A stretch of 64,000 nt of DNA, from NCBI GenBank assembly GCA_900540935.1, contig UQHW01000002.1, positions 49,498-113,497 of the forward strand, given 5' to 3'. The position numbers and the translations under genes are program-made. Origin of the DNA: an uncultured Collinsella sp. (lineage in GTDB: Bacteria; Actinomycetota; Coriobacteriia; Coriobacteriales; Coriobacteriaceae). A model generated the notes under the pieces. It worked only from the letters and a program-made list of their open reading frames with translations, searched no databases and was not told where the DNA came from. Positions 8,863 through 17,152 of the stretch are shown here, one piece after another (positions within the stretch are counted from its first letter, which is position 1; the number at the start of each line of letters is the position of its first letter).

Positions 8863-8924
8863 GGGACGGGCCCCAGATTGCCGAGACGCACTTTTGCGCG
8901 CATGGGCAATCTGGGGCCCGTCCC
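8863..8924. repeat. Long perfect inverted repeat (20-bp arms)
   Basis: The arms 8863-8882 and 8905-8924 are exact reverse complements, each containing CGGGCCCCAGATTG; the loop is 22 bases. ATTTTT follows the right arm, so it may terminate xerD transcription. Arm length and perfection exceed an ordinary terminator and resemble dispersed palindromic elements. Confidence 0.85.
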
Positions 8925-9090
8925 ATTTTTCGCCAGACACCGACGCGGTGGTGGGCCGTGTGTGTCGTGGGTGGGGGAGTTTGGGGGCGATGTGAACGGC
9001 GTGTAAAGGGACGTAAAAATCGCCTCAAGGTCAACTTGAAGGTAGAGGTTCGCGGGCGTGGTTCTACAGGTGGCATCACGCCTTTGCTGC

Positions 9091-9146
9091 AAACACAACA
9101 TATTGTGTTTTCGAACATATGCTCGGGGGTGTTTTACAACATATTG
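9091..9146 (+). promoter_or_regulatory. Candidate operator region upstream of mraZ
   Basis: An 8-bp palindrome, AAACACAA-CATA-TTGTGTTT, occupies 9091-9110, and the 11-mer ACAACATATTG occurs twice (9095-9105 and 9136-9146) with GAACATATG between. This is the only AT-rich patch in the 460-base gap before mraZ and is a likely site for the cluster promoter and a regulator. The protein that binds is unknown. Confidence 0.4.
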
Positions 9147-9158
9147 AGGGTGGAGTGG

Positions 9159-9205
9159 TGGGGCGGGGTGGGGGAAGGGGTGGGGAAAGGTGTTGAAAAA
9201 TGGGG
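9159..9205 (+). promoter_or_regulatory. MraZ-type operator repeats
   Basis: TGGGG occurs at 9159, 9169, 9181 and 9201, i.e. with steps of 10, 12 and 20 bases in an otherwise G-rich tract ending about 85 bases before mraZ. MraZ proteins of other bacteria bind TGGG-type repeats spaced by one helical turn in front of their own gene. The match is by spacing and motif, not by experiment. Confidence 0.5.
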
Positions 9206-9289
9206 CGGTTCCCCATATTATTGATGACGTCGACAGGCGGGGTGGTTCCCCGCGTACGTGCCATCTGAGTAACCGAGGGGAGGGCGCAC

Positions 9290-9724
9290 ATGGGAATGAC
9301 GGGTGCATACGAGCGCAATCTCGATGCAAAAGGTCGTCTATCCCTGCCTGCACCCCTTCGCGAGGAGCTTGGAGAGCACGTTCGCGTGTTCAAAGCCCTG
9401 GATGTCGATGCTCTGTACGTGTTCTCTGCCGAGGCCTTCGATAAGTGGGTCGAAGGACTCTTCGCGGGTCGTGAGGGCCACGAGGGTTTTAACCCGCGTG
9501 ACATCAACGACCAGAAGCTCATGAGGGCGATCAACAAGCGCACCACGTCGATGGACGTGGACAGCGCCGGTCGTATCGGTCTTTCCGAGTCTCTCCGCAA
9601 GCAGGCGAACCTCGACCGCGAGGTCACGGTTGTGGGCAACTACGACCACCTTGAGGTTTGGGATCGCGCCGCGGCCGATGAGGACGATGACGATGAGGCC
9701 CTGCTGGACCTCTTCTTCTCGTAA
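9290..9724 (+). CDS. mraZ: Transcriptional regulator MraZ
   Basis: A small DNA-binding protein (144 residues) of two tandem SpoVT/AbrB-like beta-barrel halves, with the characteristic N-terminus GAYERNLDAKGRLSLPA and the second-half motif TTSMDVDSAGRIGLSESL. It forms a ring that binds repeats upstream of its own operon and damps dcw transcription. The start ATG 9290 has the ribosome site GAGGGGAGG; ATG 9296 is an alternative. The acidic tail (DEDDDDEALLDL) is unusual in length but does not change the call. It heads the dcw cluster. Confidence 0.96.
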   Translation: MGMTGAYERNLDAKGRLSLPAPLREELGEHVRVFKALDVDALYVFSAEAFDKWVEGLFAGREGHEGFNPRDINDQKLMRAINKRTTSMDVDSAGRIGLSESLRKQANLDREVTVVGNYDHLEVWDRAAADEDDDDEALLDLFFS

Positions 9725-9744
9725 GGGCAAGGCACGGGTAACGG

Positions 9745-10710
9745 ATGGAGCGTGGGATCTTGACACAAGAATATCGGCATGAACCTGTCATGCTCGGCGA
9801 AGTGCTTGAGTCGCTGCGGCTAAAGAGCGGCTCCGTTGTCTGCGATTGCACCCTTGGCGGTGCCGGCCATTCGGTAAAGATGGCCGCGCAGGTGGGGGAG
9901 ACGGGCCTTTTGCTCGGCGTCGATCAGGACGACATGGCCCTCGAGGCCGCTGGTGCCCGTCTGGACCGCGAGGTTCCCGGCGTTCCGCACCAGCTGCTGA
10001 AGGGCAACTTCGGCGACTTGGACGAGCTGCTTTGCTCGGCCGAGGTGCCCGGGGTCGATGGCTTCCTGTTCGATTTGGGCGTTTCGTCACCGCAACTCGA
10101 TATCCCTGGCAGGGGCTTTTCGTATAACGAGGACGCCCCATTGGACATGCGGATGGATCCGGGTAATAACACCTTAAACGCAGCTGAGGTCATCAACACC
10201 TATAACGAACACGACCTCGCCCGGATTCTACGCGTCTACGGAGAAGAGAAGTTCGCCTCGCAGATTGCGCGCGAGATCGTGCGCCGCCGCGAGCAAGAAC
10301 CGATCGAAACCACCGGCCAATTTGTCGAGATCATCAAGGCGGGTATCCCGGCTGCCGCTCGTCGGCATGGCGGACACCCGGCCAAGAAAAGTTTCCAGGC
10401 CATTCGCATCGAGGTCAATCACGAGCTCGATGTGCTCGAACGAGGGCTTGATGCCGCCACCAGGTGGCTCAACCCGGGCGGACGTATCTGCGTCATCTCG
10501 TATCACTCGCTCGAGGACCGTATCGTAAAGAACCACTTTAAGGAGATGAGCCAGGGGTGCACGTGTCCGCCGGAGATTCCGGTGTGCGTGTGCGGCAACG
10601 TGCCGATACTCAAGGTCATCACCCGCAAACCCTTGGTTGCCCAGCCTGATGAGGTTGAGCGCAACCCTCGGGCGAGATCAGCCAAAATCCGCGTGGCGCA
10701 GCGTCTGTAG
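9745..10710 (+). CDS. rsmH: 16S rRNA (cytosine-1402-N4) methyltransferase
   Basis: An S-adenosylmethionine-dependent enzyme that methylates C1402 of 16S rRNA at N4. Near 321 residues, usual for the family. The opening EYRHEPVMLGEVLESL, the SAM motif CTLGGAGHS, and the later FDLGVSSPQLD and SYHSLEDRIVK stretches are diagnostic. The start is uncertain: ATG 9745 gives the annotated length, while TTG 9760 has a GGGA just before it and would remove five residues. The gene lies 20 bases after mraZ, the standard order. Confidence 0.96.
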   Translation: MERGILTQEYRHEPVMLGEVLESLRLKSGSVVCDCTLGGAGHSVKMAAQVGETGLLLGVDQDDMALEAAGARLDREVPGVPHQLLKGNFGDLDELLCSAEVPGVDGFLFDLGVSSPQLDIPGRGFSYNEDAPLDMRMDPGNNTLNAAEVINTYNEHDLARILRVYGEEKFASQIAREIVRRREQEPIETTGQFVEIIKAGIPAAARRHGGHPAKKSFQAIRIEVNHELDVLERGLDAATRWLNPGGRICVISYHSLEDRIVKNHFKEMSQGCTCPPEIPVCVCGNVPILKVITRKPLVAQPDEVERNPRARSAKIRVAQRL

Positions 10711-10800
10711 GCGCGACCGCGCGATATTGGACCTCCCGCTCGCACCATAAACGAAGCTTAAACACACTACCAACGTACTCGGGATGGGAGGCGGCATATC

Positions 10801-11271
10801 ATGGGCTACAACACTTCAAGCGCAGCACTCGCCTATGATATGAACGCCATGCCCGCCTATCGTGAGACGCCGCAGGCCCCCGTTGCTCCCCGTGAGCAGC
10901 GCGCGCCGCGCTTTGATGTCTACACGGGCGCGGGCCGTCAGGCAAACCAGGCGGTAAGCCCGGTTTTCATGAGCGTTCTTAAAACGTTTTGCATCATTGC
11001 GGCTATCTTCATGACGATCGGCGTCGCCCGCGTGGCGCTCGCCGGCGTTACGGCCCAGGTGCTCAACAGCAACGCCGAGCTTACCAGCACGCTCGAAAAG
11101 GCGACCGATGAGAGCTCCGACCTGGAGGTCATGCATTCGGTCTATGGCGCCGACACGCGCATTCGCGACCTTGCGGGCGCTTATGGCATGGTGGAGCCCA
11201 GCGAGAGCGTTACACTTGACTTTTCGCAGGATGCAGCCGCGGGCGCCAACGCGACCGCGACCGCTCAGTAG
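10801..11271 (+). CDS. ftsL: FtsL-like divisome protein
   Basis: 156 residues with a cytoplasmic N-tail of about 55, a single membrane segment (about 56-80) and an extracytoplasmic part that begins with a short heptad-like stretch (NSNAELTSTLEKATDES), ending in an Ala/Thr-rich tail. Sequence identity to FtsL is always low, so the call rests on topology and on its place between rsmH and the PBP gene, where ftsL is normally found. It would form the FtsL-FtsB-FtsQ complex that activates FtsWI. GGGAGGCGG precedes the ATG. Confidence 0.75.
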   Translation: MGYNTSSAALAYDMNAMPAYRETPQAPVAPREQRAPRFDVYTGAGRQANQAVSPVFMSVLKTFCIIAAIFMTIGVARVALAGVTAQVLNSNAELTSTLEKATDESSDLEVMHSVYGADTRIRDLAGAYGMVEPSESVTLDFSQDAAAGANATATAQ

Positions 11272-11288
11272 CAAGACGGTAGCTGAGT

Positions 11289-13154
11289 ATGACAAATGAC
11301 TATCGCCGCGGTTCCGATGGGGGCCGCGGTTCTGGACGTCCCTCGTCGCGGGGACGTTCTGGTTATCAAGGAACGGGTCGGCAATCTTACAACGCCGGAC
11401 AGTCCCGTGGCAACGACCCGGCGTCGCGACTTCGCGGCTCGGGCGGCCCTCAAGTGCATAACACCAGGTCGCGCAAGAGTTCGTCGACCGAATGGCTCAC
11501 AGGCACGCCTCTGCCTCGCCGCAAAGCCGTCATGGGCTTCATTGGGCTTGGCTTGGGCTTGGGCGTCTTTCGCCTTGCCGACTATCAAATTGTCGAAGCC
11601 GATAAACTGCGCGAGCGTGCCGATGCGCGCCGCCTGCTTGCGCAGACCCTCTATGCCAAACGTGGCACCATCTACGACCGCAACGGTAACGTGCTGGCGT
11701 CGTCGGTCGAATGTCGCAACATCGCCGTGAACCCCCAGCTTGTCGAGGATGTTGACAAGACGGTGTCGGCGCTGGTCAAGGCAACTGGAATCGATAAAAA
11801 GACCTGCCGCAAGCTCGTTGAGTCCGATGGAACCTGGGTGTATATCAAGCGCCAGGTGGACGAAGACGACGCTGCGGCGCTGGAGAAGAAGAACCTGCCC
11901 GGCGTGCTTTTTGAGCAGGCCATGAAGCGCGTATATCCATACGGCAATCTGGCATCGCAGGTGCTGGGTGTAGTGAATGTAGACAACGACGGCTTGACTG
12001 GTCTCGAAAAGCAATACAACAAGCTTCTGACCGGCACGAACGGTTCCCTCGTGCGCGAGCGCGCGAGGGACGGCAGCTATATCGCGGGCGGTGCCTATAA
12101 AAAGGTGGCTGCGGTCGACGGCGTTGACATCGTGACGACGCTCGACGTCAATATCCAGCGAGCGGCCGAGGATGCCCTGGCAGAGGCTGTCGAGAAGACA
12201 AAGGCCAAGAACGGCTCGGCTTTGGTCACCGACCCCACGACCGGTGAAATTCTCGCCGCCTGCTCGTACCCGACCTACGACCAGACCGATCTGGAGAACG
12301 CCAAGACCGAGGATATGAACCTGCGCCTGGTCACCGACGCCTACGAGCCCGGCTCGGTCTTTAAGACGCTCGTGGCGGGCGCCGGCTTCGACTTGGGTGT
12401 CGTGCGGTCGAGTACGTCGTTTGAGGTGCCGGCGAGCATCAAGGTGGGCGACGATACCGTCACCGATGCCGACAAGCGCGACTACGCCATGACCATGGAT
12501 GTGCGCGAGATGATGCGCCGTTCGTCCAACGTGGGATTTGTCCTGGTGGGGCGCAAGATCGGTGCCGACGACTTTGCCGCCTATGTGGACAAGTGGGGCA
12601 TCGGTCACAGCTCTGGTGTCGATTTTCCGGGCGAGAGCCTGGGCATCGTCAAGGAGCGTGACCAGTATGACGGCGCCACGCTGGGCTCGATGAGCTTTGG
12701 ACAGGCGCTGTCTGTCTCGCCGATTGAGATCGCACGTGCCGTGGGCGGCATCGCCAACGGCGGCGTGATGATGACCCCGCACTTCTATAAGTCCAGCAAA
12801 GGCGACGAGAAGGACTGGGGCGAAGGCGAGCGCGCGATTTCGGAGGACGCCGCATCCCAGGTGACATCGTGCATGCAGACGGTCGTGTCCGAGGGAACGG
12901 GCGTTGGCGGCGCGGTTGACGGCTATGACGTGGCGGGTAAGACCGGTACGGCCGAACGTGCCGACGAGAACGGCGGCTACCTCAAGGAGAACTACATGTC
13001 GTCCTTTATGGGCTTTGCACCGGCACAATCGCCCAAGGTGCTGTGCTATATCACGCTCGACGGAACGCCGAGCGGCTCAGATGCCGCTGCGGTGCCGTTC
13101 CAGTCCATTATGGCCAACGCGCTCGACGTGCTGGGTATCCCGCACACGAAGTAG
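11289..13154 (+). CDS. ftsI: Septal peptidoglycan transpeptidase (class B PBP)
   Basis: Crosslinks septal peptidoglycan together with FtsW. 621 residues. An unusually long Arg/Gly/Ser-rich cytoplasmic tail (about 1-75) is followed by one membrane segment (about 78-97), a PBP dimerisation domain, and the transpeptidase domain with active-site Ser356 in SVFK, SSN at 412-414 and KTG at 551-553. No PASTA domain is visible at the C-terminus. The ribosome site before ATG 11289 is weak, suggesting coupling to ftsL 17 bases upstream. murE, which normally comes next, is missing. Confidence 0.95.
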   Translation: MTNDYRRGSDGGRGSGRPSSRGRSGYQGTGRQSYNAGQSRGNDPASRLRGSGGPQVHNTRSRKSSSTEWLTGTPLPRRKAVMGFIGLGLGLGVFRLADYQIVEADKLRERADARRLLAQTLYAKRGTIYDRNGNVLASSVECRNIAVNPQLVEDVDKTVSALVKATGIDKKTCRKLVESDGTWVYIKRQVDEDDAAALEKKNLPGVLFEQAMKRVYPYGNLASQVLGVVNVDNDGLTGLEKQYNKLLTGTNGSLVRERARDGSYIAGGAYKKVAAVDGVDIVTTLDVNIQRAAEDALAEAVEKTKAKNGSALVTDPTTGEILAACSYPTYDQTDLENAKTEDMNLRLVTDAYEPGSVFKTLVAGAGFDLGVVRSSTSFEVPASIKVGDDTVTDADKRDYAMTMDVREMMRRSSNVGFVLVGRKIGADDFAAYVDKWGIGHSSGVDFPGESLGIVKERDQYDGATLGSMSFGQALSVSPIEIARAVGGIANGGVMMTPHFYKSSKGDEKDWGEGERAISEDAASQVTSCMQTVVSEGTGVGGAVDGYDVAGKTGTAERADENGGYLKENYMSSFMGFAPAQSPKVLCYITLDGTPSGSDAAAVPFQSIMANALDVLGIPHTK

Positions 13155-13280
13155 GGGGTTACAATCTTTGGGGCGTGGTTTGTTGTCCCATATGAGGGTG
13201 TTCACATGCCCTGCACCACGCATGTGCGGCGCTGGGATACAATACGCCGATAGCATTATTAGGTTTACAGGGGAGCTGCA

Positions 13281-14705
13281 ATGATAGAGATCGCCGTCAA
13301 CAACCTCGCGGCCGCAACAGGGGCCCGAACCGTGACGGGAGAAGCCGATCGGGTATGCCGCGGGTGCGTTATCGACTCGCGCCAGGTCGAGGAAGGGACG
13401 ATTTTCGTCGCCTTTCCCGGTGAAAACGTCGACGGCAATGATTTTGCTTCCCGTGCCGTCCAGTCGGGTGCCGGCGCCGTCGTGATGACGCGTGAGCCCG
13501 AGGCCGAGCTGGTCTCGCTGGCACAGGACAGGGGCTGTGCCATCTTGCTGACCGATGATCCCGAGGAGTTTCTGCTGCGTTTGGCGCACACGTATCGCCT
13601 GGAGCTTGGCTGCCTGGTCGTTGGCATTACCGGTTCCATCGGCAAGACGACGACCAAGGACGTGCTCGCCGCTGTACTCGCCAAGCGCTATCGTGTCTGG
13701 GCCACCAAGGGCAATTTCAATAACCTGATCGGCATGCCGCTCACGGTGCTTTCCGCTCCGGCCGATACCGAGGTCCTGGTGCTCGAGATGGGCATGAACC
13801 ATTTCCACGAGATTGAGCGCCTGTCCAAGTCCGCCAATCCCAACCTTGCCATCGTGAGCAAGATTGGTACCTCTCACATCGGCATTTTGGGCAGCCGCGA
13901 GAACATCGCCCGCGCTAAGGCCGAGATTGTCCAGGGTATGCGCGCCGCCGGCGACTATTTGCCGCTGCTGGTTTTGGGCGGTGAGGACGACTTTACGCCG
14001 TTCATTCGCGATACGTTCGCCCAGCCTGCTGGTATCGACGTGATGCTGGCCGGCGTCTCGGACGATGATGAGGTCCGTGCCCGCGACGTTCGAGTTGATG
14101 ACGAGGGCCGTCCGGTCTTTACGCTCGATTTTGGTCAGGGCGAGACAATCGATACCATGCTTGCCATCCCCGGCGTGCAGTCCGTCCCAAATGCCGTTAA
14201 GGCCGCCGCGGTTGCCTATCGCCTGGGCCTGACGCCCGAGCAGATCGATGCTGCCTTTAGGGGTCTCACGATCACCGGTCACCGCCAGGAGATCAAGCGC
14301 GCCAAGAGCGGTGCCCGCGTCATCGACGATTCCTATAACGCCAGCGCCGAATCCATGGCTGCTGGTCTCGATCTACTGTGCTCGCTTTCGTGCACGGGGT
14401 CTCGCATGGCGATCCTGGGCGAGATGGGCGAGATGGGCGATGAGGCTCCTCGCATGCATGAGCTCGTGGGCGCCTATGCCGCCGCCAAGAAGCTCGACAT
14501 GCTGGCGTGCGTGGGTGGTGAGCTGGCCCAGCTTATGGCCGATGCCGCGCGCATGATGGGCATGGACGAGGACCGCATCCAGGTGTTCTCCGATTATCAG
14601 CAGGTGCTCGACCGCATGGGCGGCGCGCTTGAAAAACATGATGTTGTACTGGTCAAGGGTTCCCGCTTTGTTGAGCTCGACCGCTTTGTGGAAGGTGTGT
14701 GCTAG
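13281..14705 (+). CDS. murF: UDP-MurNAc-tripeptide--D-alanyl-D-alanine ligase
   Basis: Adds D-Ala-D-Ala to the UDP-MurNAc tripeptide in the cytoplasm. 474 residues with the Mur ligase order: N-terminal UDP-binding domain, central ATPase with GITGSIGKTTTKD near residue 115, and a C-terminal domain. The later motif VIDDSYNASAESM distinguishes MurF from MurE. ATG 13281 follows GGGGAG. The gap before it (13155-13280) contains TACAAT at 13238-13243, possibly an internal -10 box. Confidence 0.96.
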   Translation: MIEIAVNNLAAATGARTVTGEADRVCRGCVIDSRQVEEGTIFVAFPGENVDGNDFASRAVQSGAGAVVMTREPEAELVSLAQDRGCAILLTDDPEEFLLRLAHTYRLELGCLVVGITGSIGKTTTKDVLAAVLAKRYRVWATKGNFNNLIGMPLTVLSAPADTEVLVLEMGMNHFHEIERLSKSANPNLAIVSKIGTSHIGILGSRENIARAKAEIVQGMRAAGDYLPLLVLGGEDDFTPFIRDTFAQPAGIDVMLAGVSDDDEVRARDVRVDDEGRPVFTLDFGQGETIDTMLAIPGVQSVPNAVKAAAVAYRLGLTPEQIDAAFRGLTITGHRQEIKRAKSGARVIDDSYNASAESMAAGLDLLCSLSCTGSRMAILGEMGEMGDEAPRMHELVGAYAAAKKLDMLACVGGELAQLMADAARMMGMDEDRIQVFSDYQQVLDRMGGALEKHDVVLVKGSRFVELDRFVEGVC

Positions 14706-14708
14706 CCC

Positions 14709-15728
14709 ATGTTCGGCAATCCCTCGTATCCAACGTATCAGGCTTTTTTGGGGCTTGGCATCGCCGCTGCCATTGCGCTGCTGCTCATGCCGTGGTGGAT
14801 CAAGCTGCTCAAGGTCGAGGGTATCGGCCAGCAGGTTCGTGCCGACGGCCCCAAGCGTCATTTGGTTAAGCAGGGAACGCCCACCATGGGTGGCGTTGTC
14901 ATTCTCGTCGCGATTTCGCTGACCTGCCTGCTGATGGGCAAGCTCACCACCGAGCTCGTGCTCGTGCTGCTCGCCACGCTGGCGACCGGCGTGCTGGGCC
15001 TGATCGACGACCTGACCTCCGTTACGCATGGGCGCTCGCTCGGTCTGACGCCTCATGCCAAGATGATCGGCCTAACCATTATCTGTGTCACCTTTACGGT
15101 ATTTGCTGTTAACTGGTGCGGCGTCGCCCCCGAGATTCGTTTTCCCGGCGGCCTGACGATTGACCTTGGCGTGCTTTCGACTACCATCTGCGGCCTTTCG
15201 TTCCCGTGGCTCTACATTGTCTTTTGCTGGCTGATGATCGCCGGTCTTTCTAATGCCGTGAACCTGACCGATGGCCTTGACGGTCTTGCTGGCGGCACCT
15301 CTATGATTGCCATGCTCGCCATGGCTGCCATGGCGTTTTTGCACGGAGACGTGAACCTGTCCATCTTCTGCACCGCGTGTGCCGGTGCCTGCTTGGGCTT
15401 TCTGTGGTTCAACTGCTATCCGGCGAGCATCTTTATGGGCGATACCGGCTCGCTTGCCCTGGGCGCCGCGTTTGCCTGCACGTCCATCATGACCAACACC
15501 GAGGTCGTCTCCCTCATCATCGGCGGCCTGTTTATCGTTGAGACCCTGTCGGTCATGATTCAGGTTGTCTACTTCCACTTTACGCACAAGCGCGTCTTCC
15601 TTATGGCGCCCATCCATCATCATTTCGAAAAGAAGGGCTGGGCCGAGACCAAGGTCGTCATCCGTTTTTGGATTATCGCTGCGGCCTTTGGTGCCGTTGG
15701 CCTTGCCCTGTTCTTCCAGTTGGGATAG
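14709..15728 (+). CDS. mraY: Phospho-N-acetylmuramoyl-pentapeptide transferase
   Basis: An integral membrane enzyme that transfers phospho-MurNAc-pentapeptide to undecaprenyl phosphate, giving lipid I. 339 residues and about ten membrane segments. The family motifs NLTDGLDGLAGG, the aspartate motif in ASIFMGDTGSLALG, and the cytoplasmic HHHFEKKGWAETKVV are all intact. It starts three bases after the murF stop with GGAAGG inside the murF end, indicating tight coupling. Confidence 0.97.
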   Translation: MFGNPSYPTYQAFLGLGIAAAIALLLMPWWIKLLKVEGIGQQVRADGPKRHLVKQGTPTMGGVVILVAISLTCLLMGKLTTELVLVLLATLATGVLGLIDDLTSVTHGRSLGLTPHAKMIGLTIICVTFTVFAVNWCGVAPEIRFPGGLTIDLGVLSTTICGLSFPWLYIVFCWLMIAGLSNAVNLTDGLDGLAGGTSMIAMLAMAAMAFLHGDVNLSIFCTACAGACLGFLWFNCYPASIFMGDTGSLALGAAFACTSIMTNTEVVSLIIGGLFIVETLSVMIQVVYFHFTHKRVFLMAPIHHHFEKKGWAETKVVIRFWIIAAAFGAVGLALFFQLG

Positions 15729-15737
15729 TGGTCTTTC

Positions 15738-17144
15738 ATGCCTCTTGCTGATGTCTTTAGCCTGCTCGTTTTGGGTCAGGGCAAATCCGGTCTCGATGTC
15801 GCCCGCTGGGCGCTGGCACATCCCGAGCGCGTAAGCGCCGTTACCGTGTATGGCGGCGGCACCTCTGAGCCCAATGACGCCACGCGTGCGCTCGAGGCTG
15901 CTGGTGCGTCGTTTGTCTATGGGACCGAACAGGTCGAGGGCGCCTATGACGTATGCGTGACGTGCCCGGGCATCTCGGAGTTCTCGGGCTTCTTTAAGGC
16001 CGGGCGCGAGCATGCCGCCCAGATTATGGGTGAGCCCGAGTTTGCCTATCGCCTGTCGCCCGATAACTGGATTGCCATCACGGGCACCAACGGCAAGACG
16101 ACCACCACGTCGCTGACTGATTATCTGCTTAAGGCTGCCGGCGAGGCCAGCGTTGCTGTCGGCAACATCGGCGAGCCGCCGGTCAACGAGATTGACGGCC
16201 GAGCCCACAACGAGTGGTTTGTGGCTGAGCTCTCGAGCTATCAGATTGCTACGACAACCGAGCTCCACCCCCGCGTGGCGGTGCTGCTCAACATCACTCC
16301 CGACCACTTGGGCTGGCATAAGAGCCATAAGAACTATGCGCTTGCCAAGATCAAACTGTTTGACAATATGGTCGATGACGATCTGGTGGTTGTCGACGTC
16401 GAAGACGCCGGCATTCACGAGTTCGATGAGTACATCTACACGCCGGGTCGTCGCATCTGCAAGGTTGCCTTTGACGAGCCTGAGGGCGAGGATGCCGCCT
16501 TTGTGCGCGATGGCAAGATGATCGTGCGTCTGAAGGGTGTCGAGACCCCGCTCATCGCTACATCCGCGCTCAAGATCTCGGGCCATCACAATGTTATCAA
16601 TGCCCTGTGCGCTGCCACGGCTGCCTTGGCGGTCGGTGCCGATGTCGATGGTGTCTGCCGCGGTCTTGCCTCGTTCCAGCCGCTCAAGCACCGCGTGGAG
16701 CCGTGTGGCGAGATTGACGGCGTGCGCTACGTCAACGATTCCAAGGCGACCAACACCGATGCGGTCGAGAAGGCACTGACGGCATTTCCCGATGACGACG
16801 TGATCTTGCTGCTCGGCGGCCACGATAAGGGCACGCCGCTCACGGATTTCGCGCGCGTCGTTATGGACAACGTGCGCTCGGTCGTCTGCTTTGGCGATGC
16901 GCGCGAGCGCTTCACCGCCGCTATGGACGAGGCTGATGTCGATGGCGATGTGGATATCGCCCAGGCGGATGACCTGCGCGACGCCGTGGACGTTGCCCGT
17001 TCGCTTTCGAGCCGTGGCGATGTGATCTTACTTTCTCCTGCCTGCTCTTCGTTCGATGAGTTCTCGGGCTATGAGGAGCGCGGCCGCGTGTTTAAGGACT
17101 ACGTGGCTCAGCTTGCCGCTACAGCGAAATCACAAATGGAATAG
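15738..17144 (+). CDS. murD: UDP-MurNAc-L-alanine--D-glutamate ligase
   Basis: Adds D-glutamate to UDP-MurNAc-L-Ala. 468 residues: a Rossmann N-domain beginning LLVLGQGKSGLDVARWAL, a central domain with AITGTNGKTTTTS near residue 115, the TPDHLGWH stretch, and a C-terminal domain with YVNDSKATNTDAVEKAL. It sits nine bases after mraY in the standard dcw order. Confidence 0.96.
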   Translation: MPLADVFSLLVLGQGKSGLDVARWALAHPERVSAVTVYGGGTSEPNDATRALEAAGASFVYGTEQVEGAYDVCVTCPGISEFSGFFKAGREHAAQIMGEPEFAYRLSPDNWIAITGTNGKTTTTSLTDYLLKAAGEASVAVGNIGEPPVNEIDGRAHNEWFVAELSSYQIATTTELHPRVAVLLNITPDHLGWHKSHKNYALAKIKLFDNMVDDDLVVVDVEDAGIHEFDEYIYTPGRRICKVAFDEPEGEDAAFVRDGKMIVRLKGVETPLIATSALKISGHHNVINALCAATAALAVGADVDGVCRGLASFQPLKHRVEPCGEIDGVRYVNDSKATNTDAVEKALTAFPDDDVILLLGGHDKGTPLTDFARVVMDNVRSVVCFGDARERFTAAMDEADVDGDVDIAQADDLRDAVDVARSLSSRGDVILLSPACSSFDEFSGYEERGRVFKDYVAQLAATAKSQME

Positions 17145-17152
17145 GGGTTGCG

